A DNA stretch of 64,000 nucleotides. Source: Nicotiana tabacum (taxonomy: Eukaryota; Streptophyta; Magnoliopsida; Solanales; Solanaceae). The notes beneath the pieces are model-generated. The model was not told where the DNA came from and did no database searches. It worked only from the letters and a program-made list of their open reading frames with translations. The stretch spans positions 79,685,120 through 79,749,119 of the forward strand of contig NC_134094.1 in the NCBI RefSeq assembly GCF_000715075.1, read 5' to 3'. Every line of letters starts with the position of its first letter. The first letter of the stretch is position 1. A program made the translations under genes and the position numbers. Below are positions 55,406 through 64,000 of this stretch, one piece after another.

Positions 55406-58400
55406 TGTCACGCTCCGACCTCGGGGAGCGCGACCGGTGCTCAATCGAGATACCCCGATTAAGCAAGCCTACTAGATGCCTTCTACCCAACCTTGCCCAT
55501 TAACAATATAATAATCATTCACTAGAAATATACATGAGAGGAGTCAAGTGCTCCCATTCATTTCCATTAATCAAGGAGAGTCATTTACGACTTCCAAAAT
55601 ATTACAAGTTTATAGATATGATGAAAAACATGTTTGCCACATACCAACACTTCTAGTTTATTACCCAACATCAAATACCACCCACAGCCTGTCTACGGAG
55701 CCTCTAAGTACAACCGAAGAGTAGTATAGAAGTGCCGGCAATAAGGCTCGGGTTATACCTCAAAACACAATGTACAACTCAAATGGTATCAGGCTCAGAA
55801 TAGAGTAGGGCTCACCACAACCTACTGAATATAGAGTGACTACTAACGAGGACCAAAGTTGCCCGCTGATGAACCACCTGCATCCATTGAAGATGCAGCG
55901 CCCCGACAAAAATGGATGTTAGTACATATGGAATAGCACTAGTATGTAAAGCTAATTGTCCTCTTTCAAAATAGAGTGCCAATGTAAGAAAGGGAAAACC
56001 ATGGAAACAACAATCAACAATAAAGGATATCAAAATTCAAAGTTAAAACATAACAATTTCAAAAATACGAAGATGATATTATATATTTTTGGTTGGGAGA
56101 TCTTTAGTACCAATATGCCACCGTTCACAATACCAATACCACCGTGTTTTTAGCACAGAGACCGATCACGACCCAATCGGCTAGGCCTTCTAATCCGAGA
56201 CATTAACCATAATCACGATTTAAATTACAATTTCCAGCACAATCACCACCATGTGTGCGGCATGGCATCCGATCACGACCCGACCGGCTAGGCCGTCTTA
56301 CCACAATTCCATGTGGATAGACATCACCCTTTTCTAGCAATCATCTCATCCCAATTAAGGGGAATAATATCATCATATCAATCTCATCCCAATTAAAGGG
56401 AATAATTTCATCATAACAATACAAGGATTTACCCCTCAATCACTCTTACATCGGCACGTGTGGTTTCGGGGTTAGGTTGTTACCTACCGTTCCTCGGTGA
56501 CTAACGATACTCCCAAAATCATTTTTCATTTGCATACAAAGGAAAGAATAATACAAATGCATTTACATCATAACATTTCATACCGCATATAGCCTCATTG
56601 GTACTTTCAACCACTTACAACATCATTATTGCATTGGCTCTCTTGGCCATACATATAATTCTTCATTCATGGCACAATGGTCGTATTTCATATTTAACAC
56701 TTTCATTTCTTTCCTTTTATGGATCATCATCAAAAATATCAACAAATAGAATATTCCAAAAATTACAACTTTAGGTTCATTAGTAATGAAGACTTTAAAC
56801 ACAATGGATTTCTTTCGAAGAAATGGAGTAAAATGATTGGCAATCGAAGCATAAGTTAAAATCATAAACGAGTAACCCATCATTTATTCTTGAAACACTT
56901 TTCCCCAAAAGGGAAATACACAATTTCAACTTATGAATATATAAGAGCTCAAAACACGTTAGAAATACTTACAAAGCATAGCATTAGTTGAAACAACCAC
57001 ATTTGGCCACGACTTGAGTACATAAGCTTTTAGGCAAATCTATTTTCGAAGTCAATTTGGAACAATTGAATCAAAGCTCATTTCATAACCTTTCTCACAT
57101 CATTTCATTTCCTTGGATCCATTGGCCATAAGAATAACTTTCATTATTGGCACGGTGGTCACGCTTTACATCTCCAACCCACTTCTTTCACTTTCAAGCA
57201 TCCTTATAGAGTATCAACAACAAGACATTTCAAATCAATACTTTTAGGTACACATATGAGCAATAGGAGTTTTAGACGCATGGAGTATTCTTTGCAAGTT
57301 ATGCATAATGGACTTTCATTTGAAACACGATTCAAAGCCGTAACATTTTAATACACATATCATTCTTGAATACATTCCCGAAGGATAACATAATGTGATA
57401 GGAACATTCGAAACATATTTTTAATACATAATTCTCGACACTTGCTTACTCGGGACAATCAAATTTATTGGAAACAATTCGGAACCTGAGAAGAAGGAAC
57501 TTGAGCCAACCATACTCGAAACTTACTGGAACATCATGGAATTCAATTCTAAGAGAGTAGTTTAGCCAACATATTTCAAATTCATCTCTTATTGATACTA
57601 CAATGATCCACTACACTAAGCAACTTCAATCTACAATAACAACATCCAATGGGACTAATATTAGTAACAAATTCCATAATTTAGGCCATTTAGGCACTTT
57701 ATCAAACACCTAGTATGCATGAATCTCTACATCTCTTAACCATAAAATTAGTTCATCTAACTACTACCATTTACCAATAGTTTATCCCACCATCATTCTT
57801 AAATAATTCATAACATCCAACATTACATACATGACCATCCATCCAAATCCAACCAACAAAATTCCTTCAAATAATCACCTTGCAATCTCTACAATGGTTA
57901 TGTATTTAAATTGGGAACTTATGGCTTCCAATCACCATACCATAAGTTCCAATAATTAATTCATAATCATATTCCCATAATATGTCCATACATGTAAGTT
58001 TAAGGGTGTAGGATTACCTTTTGGAAGAAATCTTGCAAAACCCTCCTTTGAGTTCTTGAAGAAATTTCTTGAAGATCTATGTATTTTATGGAGAATTGAG
58101 TTAGTTTTAGGGTAGAATTGATGGAATGAAACACCAAATTAGTAGGGATTACTTACCTTGAAGATGGGGGGAGTTAGAGGTCGAGAGAGAGTAGAGGAAA
58201 ACCCGAAAATTCGGCCAAGAGGAATTGGGAAAAATGCAACCCGAAATTGTATCTATAGGCCCAAATTTTTGGGTTTCGGATGTTGCCCCGGATGCTATGG
58301 CAACACTTCACTGCCAGCCTTTCTTTCGTACGTGGCCCCGGATGCTTCGCATCCACAGTTCACTCCTCTGCCAGACTTTGAGAATTTGGTCATAACTTCT

Positions 58401-58753
58401 TGTATAAATGTCCAAATGACGAACGGTTTGAAGCGTTAGAAACTAGACTCTAATATCTTTAATTTGATAGGTACCTAAGTCTTTTTATTGTGGGAGTTCC
58501 ATTCGTTTGAAGTTGGGTCTTGTGCTAATTGAGACATCCTTTCCACTTATTGTATCCAACTTGTTCCACACAAATTCTTGCCATTCACAAAACTCCTTAG
58601 TATGTTCCAACACACCTTAAACATATATTTTCATTTCAAAATGATGTGGTTCTATCCCATGGGTCTCCTTTACTTTTCGAATACGTTATTTCCAAATACC
58701 GTTAGCGCACTTTAAAATCTTAAATCATTAAAAAAATTTAGCGGGGCCTTATA
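55406..58753 (-). repeat. C3 3' LTR (minus)
   Basis: 3,348-bp C-family LTR in reverse. Plus view starts TGTCACGCTCCGACC and ends GGGGCCTTATA (the LTR start TG has become TA). It has repeats with GATCACGACCCGACCGGCTAGG near 56160-56310 and a promoter-region segment with two copies of CCCCGGATGCT near 58278-58350 in place of the usual CpG array. TAGAA (55401-55405) is the candidate target site. Confidence 0.88.
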
Positions 58754-58788
58754 TTCTCCCCGGCTTAGGATCATTCGTCCTCGAATGA
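58754..58788 (-). promoter_or_regulatory. C3 PPT with perfect AGGA-loop hairpin (minus)
   Basis: Minus-sense TAAGCCGGGGAGAA (58754-58767) abuts the 3' LTR. Three bases upstream is TCATTCG-AGGA-CGAATGA (58771-58788), a perfect seven-pair stem with an AGGA loop, the clearest example in the window. Confidence 0.85.
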
Positions 58789-61106
58789 GGAATAGAGTCT
58801 GCCCCGAACACCTAACATAAATCAACTCTTCTTTCAAACATTTCAATCCCCCAAATTTGGCTAACTCCCAAATTTTTCAAAAATTTGGCAGAGTCTCCCC
58901 TGTAATTGGGCCCATCCACCTGCCAGAGTAACACCAAAACCACCCTAACAACACCTCTATAACTCAACAAAATATTACAATATATATCAAAAACAATAAT
59001 ATCAATATTACAGGCATTACACTATCCACAGTGGTATCCTGACATGAACTGTACATATTTTAAGACATATAACATAGAATGTACCTTTCAAACCACAACC
59101 ATTTGTCTATACAAACAAGTGAGAATATATTCTTTCCACGACACTCTCGGCCTTCGAGGTGACCTCCTTTACTCACAGACATGTCCATAGCACTTTGACT
59201 GAGGCAATATCAACTTCCAGACTTATCTAACAAAGATGACAATTAGGTACCTTTCATAAGCCAATTAACCATTAACATTACCTTCCATAGCTTCCACCGG
59301 AACGATAGACAAATGATTCCTGACTACCTTCCTTAATGTAGGCACCTGAAACATCGGGCGCATGGAGGACAACGATGGGGGACATTATACGCATAGCTCG
59401 GCCTAATTCCTTCAAGATTACATAAGGCCCAAATTTAAACTACACCTATCTTACCTTTATTAATAGTTCACATATTATATTCATGGATAAAGTCTGGAGA
59501 ATAACCTGTTCACTCTCTTCAACTCTAAATCTCTACATCAGACACCTAAATTAAACCCTTGGCAACCTTCAACCATTATTCTATGATGTGCTAGAATGAA
59601 TATGACTATAGATTTCCTACCCAATGTGTTCGATCATGGAATGATGCTTCTTCTTTGACATGTTTGAACCTACAACTCTCAATAGATTTACTACAAACTG
59701 GAACAACGAGGTTCGAGATTGGACTGGAATTATTCAAGAATCCATCAATGTACTGAGAAGGGCATTTCAGGAGGTTATATCCTAAGAGACATGAAGGTTA
59801 CTACCAATAGAAATGACATGGTTAATCATCATAATGATATCATTGGTTAGAAAGGTTCTAATGGGTGATATGATGCTACGGGGAGAAAGACAATTAAATC
59901 TTATCCACCCAGGGATGTGGAACATTAAGGATAGTAAATTCTCCGCACATGACAATGATATAGTCAATGATTCTAGAAGCCGAGTGTTTAAAGATAATGG
60001 AACCCAGGGAGACACTATAAAGTAATCATGGAAGGTTTGCAGATGTTCATAATGAGTTTGCCATGGATTTTATGACTTGAAAAGTAATCAGATGCTAATG
60101 AATGATAGGAAAACATGAGAAGTAGATGTGATGCTATGATAACCCCAAAGGTGCATTTGGTCTTGACGGAGAGACTATTAAGGACCCTTATGAAAAGGAA
60201 GTGTTGCAGCAACATATGGAAGGATGCGATCTCTCATGGTTATCCAACAAATGTCAGGAAACTAGCACAATGAATTCGCTAACCAAGGAACACAGTTAAT
60301 ACATGTTTAGGGGTGTAAAGAGAAAATGAACATTTGTTATGAGTTGGACATATTTCTACCATAATAACTCTCAAGCTGCCATACCATGCCACTTCATGGG
60401 AAACTAAAATACTAGGAACAAAGGGAGCTACTTACTGCAGAATGATCTAAGTGGACATGAAATTCATACTGATATGGACGAACAATAGATATTTCTATGT
60501 CGAATTTGTGAGAAATCCCAAATTTCCGAGAAACTTTATGCGTACAAGTGACCATTTCAATTAACATGTACACATATGATAGGTGTTGAGATATGCTCTT
60601 ATGTTACTAGACAGTGGAAAGGATTTATGATAATGCTCACAAAAGGGAGTAAAGTAATTGTTCAAACGATATGAGTCACATGCACAGGAGAAAGAGACTG
60701 ACTCAAGAAAGATCTCGGCACTAGGCTGCCTTGCATTAGATTCGATACCCTGTAGATAAACATTATGGTAGTGCGTGCACAAGTACAAGTGAACAGATGT
60801 TATCCATTTGAATCAAAAGGTTCTTGTAAGAAATTCATCAGGTATGGTCCCTTGTTGAGAATTTAGGGAAGCAAGTGGGAAGTATTAGCCTAGGGTTATA
60901 ACTCAATTCAAGGAAATAATTATAGAGCTCAATCCCATAAGAGGTTGTAAATAAGAGAATTTGTAATAGAGTGGCTTCGCAAATAATGCGACTCGTTTAC
61001 AAAGTAAGTACATGCAATGTAAGGTGAATCAGATGCTTGTTAATACCATACTTATGCAGGTTATCGATATAGATATACATATACAACAAGGAAAAGCATG
61101 TGGTGT
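58789..61106 (-). other. C3 internal region, unrecognised
   Basis: About 2.3 kb between the PPT and the gag remnant. No protease, reverse transcriptase or integrase wording is seen on either strand. It does not resemble the corresponding part of C1. It may be a deletion derivative, captured sequence or an old inserted repeat. The longest frames are under 80 codons. Confidence 0.5.
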
Positions 61107-61562
61107 TCATAATGATATACTAAGGAGTGACTTACTTGGTAACTTTAGATTGACGGGGTAGTGCCTTAACTGATGCCCCTCGACTCCACATCCGTAACAT
61201 ACATTGGTACCATAGTGACATACCCCTGAATGACATATCCTACACTTCACACAACAAGGATGAGGTCCGTTAAACTGACTCGCCCCACCGACCTGATATT
61301 TACCCTTTTTGCATACATCATAAGCATTCCCCCTATTCTTCCTCCAGGACCCCGTGATGGAATTAACAATCTCTGTAACAGCTCGTTGTATGAACTTTTG
61401 GGAATTGCCCAAATCTACCACCCCTAACACGCTTATGAGCATACTAATAACATGACGCAAAATGTTCCTGCCCGCATATCGGGCAGACCGGGATAGGTGT
61501 ATCCAACCTAAGGGCATTTGTTCCTCTTGTGCCCCTCCTTTCATAATCATAACATATTTCAA
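61107..61562 (-). pseudogene. gag: C3 gag C-terminal fragment (minus)
   Basis: Minus-strand frame of 151 codons with the cysteine cluster and zinc knuckle of a C1-like Gag: CCVKCRICHSGVCHYGTN followed by CYGCGVEGHQLRHYP, where the last Cys of the CCHC set is Tyr. C1 has the same two clusters in the same order ([26 protein letters not shown]). Most of the capsid is missing and no protease follows. The loss of the fourth zinc ligand would damage RNA binding. Confidence 0.7.
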
Positions 61563-61958
61563 GAATCATCCAACATAAACCCGAGTGGCTCCTCTTTCAT
61601 ATCAAACATTCCGGCTTATTGATGCCAATAATCCTCTTTCATTTCTTAGGTGCTCTCACCACATAATCCGGTGGCGCGATAACATTAATAAAAACAAGGA
61701 CACTTCCCCTAGCAACTGGTTCTTTCATTCCCTCCTTGCTGCCTCGAACCCGTGGGCTACTCATATGGAAAATGAGACATGACGAGGAATTTAGCTTCCT
61801 TTCTTGAGCTCTATCGCTCGATCTGGAGTATCAAATAAGTGTGAAATTCCTAAATGTCCAAGTAGCCTCCTCATTATAGATGTGGTCGACAAAACACCGA
61901 TAAGAAGGACTCTACTAGATACGGCTATGAGACATCCTAGGACACTTTAAAACCTTAG
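61563..61958 (-). other. C3 leader and damaged gag start
   Basis: Minus-sense sequence after the PBS shares several blocks with the C1 leader (6274-6420), including AAGGTTTTAAAGTGTC, TAGAGTCCTT and CGACCACATCTATAAT. Toward 61563 the match is lost and no ORF is readable. Confidence 0.6.
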
Positions 61959-61970
61959 GCTCTAATACTA
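61959..61970 (-). other. C3 primer binding site, mutated
   Basis: Minus-sense TAGTATTAGAGC differs from TGGTATCAGAGC at two places, both G/C to A/T transitions, consistent with methyl-cytosine decay. It lies four bases from the LTR. Confidence 0.75.
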
Positions 61971-61974
61971 AGTT

Positions 61975-64000
61975 TGTCACGCCCCAACCTCGGGGAGCAC
62001 GATCGGCGCTCAACCAAGATACCCCGGTCAAGAAAGCCTACTAGATGCCTTCTACCCAACCTTGCCCATTAACAATATAAGAATCAGTCGCCAGCAATAT
62101 ACATGAGAGGAGTCAAGTGCTCCCATTCTTTTCCACTAATCAAGGAGATTCATTTATGACTTACAAAATATTACAAGTTTATAGATATGATGAAAAACAT
62201 GTTTTCCATATACCAAAACTTCAATTTCATTACCCCACATCAAACACCACCCACAACCTGTCTACAGAGCCTCTAAGTACAACCGAAGAGTAGTATGGAA
62301 GTGCCGGCAACTAGGCCCCGGCTATACCTCAAAACACAATGTACAACTCAAATGACATCAGGCCCGGAATAGAGTAGGGCTCACCAAAACCTTCTGAATA
62401 GAGAGTAACTGCTAACGAAGACCAATGATGCCCGCAGATGAACCACCTGCATCCATTGATGATGTAGCGCCCCGGGCAAAAAGGGTCATTAGTACATATG
62501 GAATAGCACTAGTATGTAAAGCTAACTGTCCTCTTTCAAAATAGAGTGCCAATGTAAGAAAGGGAAAACCATGGAAACATCAATCAACAATCAAGGATAT
62601 CCAAATTCCAAGTTAAAACATAACAATTTCAAAAATACGAAGATAATATTATATATTTTTGGTTGGGAGATCTTTAGTACCAATATGCCACCATTCACAA
62701 TACCAATACCACCATACTTTTAGCACGGAGTCCGATCACGACCCGATCGGCTAGTTCGTCTCATCCGACACATCAACCACAATCACGATTTCAATTATAA
62801 TTTCCAGCACAATCACCACCATGTGTGTGGCATGGCGTCCGATCACGACCTGGCCGACTAGGCCATCTTACCACACTGCCATGTGGATCGACATCACCAT
62901 TTTCTAGCAATCATCGCATCCCAATTAAGGGGAATAATATCATCACATCAATCTCATCCCAAATAAGGGGAATAATTTCATCATATCAATACGGGGATTT
63001 ACCCCTCAATTATTCTTATACCGACATGTGTAGTTTCGGGGTTAGGTTGTTACCTACCCTTCCTCGGTGACTAATGATACTCCAAAAAATATTTTTGATT
63101 TGCATAAAAAAGAAACAGCAATACAAATGCATTTACCTCATAACATTTCATACCGCATATAGCCTCATTGGTACTTTCAACTACTTACAACATCATTATT
63201 TCTTTGGCACTCTTGGCCATACATATAATTCTTCATTCATGGCACAATGGTCGTATTTCATATTTCACACTTTCATTTCTTTCCTTTCATGGATCATCAT
63301 CAAAAATATCAACAAATAGAATATTCTGAAAATCACAACTTTAGGTTCATTAGTAATGAAGACTTTAAACACAATGGATTTCTTTTGAAGAAATGGAGTA
63401 AAATGATTAGCAATCGAAGCACAAGTTAAAATCATAAACGAGTAACACATCATTTATTCTTGAAACATTTTTTCCCAAAAGGGAAATACACAATTTCAAC
63501 TCATGAATATATAAGAGCTCAAAACAGGTTGGAAATACTTACAAAGCATCGCATTAGTTGAAACAACCACATTTGGCCACGACTTGAGTACATAAGCTTT
63601 TAGGCAAATCTATTTTCGAAGTCAATTTGGAACAATTGAATCAAGGCTCATTTCATAACATTTCTCACATCATTTCATTTCCTTGGCTCCATTGGCCACA
63701 AGTATAACTTTCATTATTGGCACGGTGGCCACGCTTTACATCTCCAATCGACTTCTTTCAGTTTTAATAATCCTTATAGATTATCAACAATAAGACATTT
63801 CAAATCAAGACTTTTAGGTACACATATGAGCAATAGGAATTTTAGACGCATGGAGTATTCATTCCAAGTTATGCATAATGGACTTTCATTTGAAACACGA
63901 TTCAAAGCCGTAACATTTTAATACACATATCATTCTTGAACACATTCCCGAAGGATAACATAATGTGATAGGAACATTCAAAACACATTTTGAATAAATA
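61975..64000 (-). repeat. C3 5' LTR, cut by window end (minus)
   Basis: Plus view begins TGTCACGCCCCAACC and follows the 3' LTR (55406 onward) closely for the remaining ~2.0 kb, including GATCACGACC repeats near 62735-62870. The LTR start and right target site lie past the window end. Confidence 0.88.

Noticed and set aside
1..64000. Host protein-coding, tRNA or rRNA genes
   Set aside because: No such gene was recognised. Nearly all sequence is assigned to retroelement parts; the tRNA-like strings are primer binding sites beside LTRs.

Overview
This window is a plant nuclear heterochromatin block, most likely from a Solanaceae genome (Nicotiana, Solanum or Capsicum type). It is AT-rich and built almost entirely of nested Ty3/gypsy LTR retrotransposons. 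The polyprotein wording, the aspartate- and initiator-methionine-tRNA primer binding sites, and a plant-transposon-type third ORF all resemble elements I know from that family. I see no host gene, rRNA, tRNA, CRISPR array or prokaryotic signal. Element names used here (A1, B-host, B2 and so on) are labels for this annotation only.

Layout. 1-5053: A1, a Tekay-like element cut off after reverse transcriptase. 5054-5084: deletion junction with a 12-bp filler duplication. About 5066-13654: C1, a chromovirus with a truncated 5' LTR, decayed gag-pol and a complete 3' LTR. 13655-15202: 3' half of a plus-strand B-family LTR. 15203-16383, 23374-23426, 50553-51024 and 54368-55405: four pieces of one minus-strand B-family element (B-host). 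Into this host were inserted D1 (16384-23373, minus, Athila-type, gag-protease only), B2 (23427-50552, plus, non-coding internal region), a B-family solo LTR (51025-54367, minus) and C3 (55406 to past the window end, minus). B2 contains a C-family solo LTR (28218-45926). That LTR contains F1, a full-length Athila-type element (30324-45485). F1 contains a solo LTR of another family (39379-41335) with a perfect 5-bp target duplication. The deepest stack is therefore five layers.

How the parts work together. A1, C1 and F1 carry remnants of gag, aspartic protease, reverse transcriptase, RNase H and (C1, F1) integrase, all broken by stops and frameshifts. Most stops in C1 are CAA/CAG to TAA/TAG or TGG to TGA, as expected from methyl-cytosine decay. 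F1 also has a third ORF (plant transposon protein type). It is preceded by a promoter-like segment and a candidate intron whose acceptor lies two bases before the ATG. B2/B-host, D1 and C3 lack reverse transcriptase and would need enzymes supplied by others.

Most interesting signals. (1) A small hairpin with an AGGA-type loop sits just upstream of every true polypurine tract in the window, in four LTR families and on both strands, and its stem sequences differ between families while pairing is kept. (2) Both Athila-type elements have a second polypurine-like tract, with its own hairpin, about 1.5 kb before the LTR. (3) CpG-rich near-palindromic arrays lie just upstream of the LTR promoter in unrelated families, and F1 has extra copies next to its ORF3 leader. 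All alignments were made by eye, so boundaries of decayed parts are approximate.
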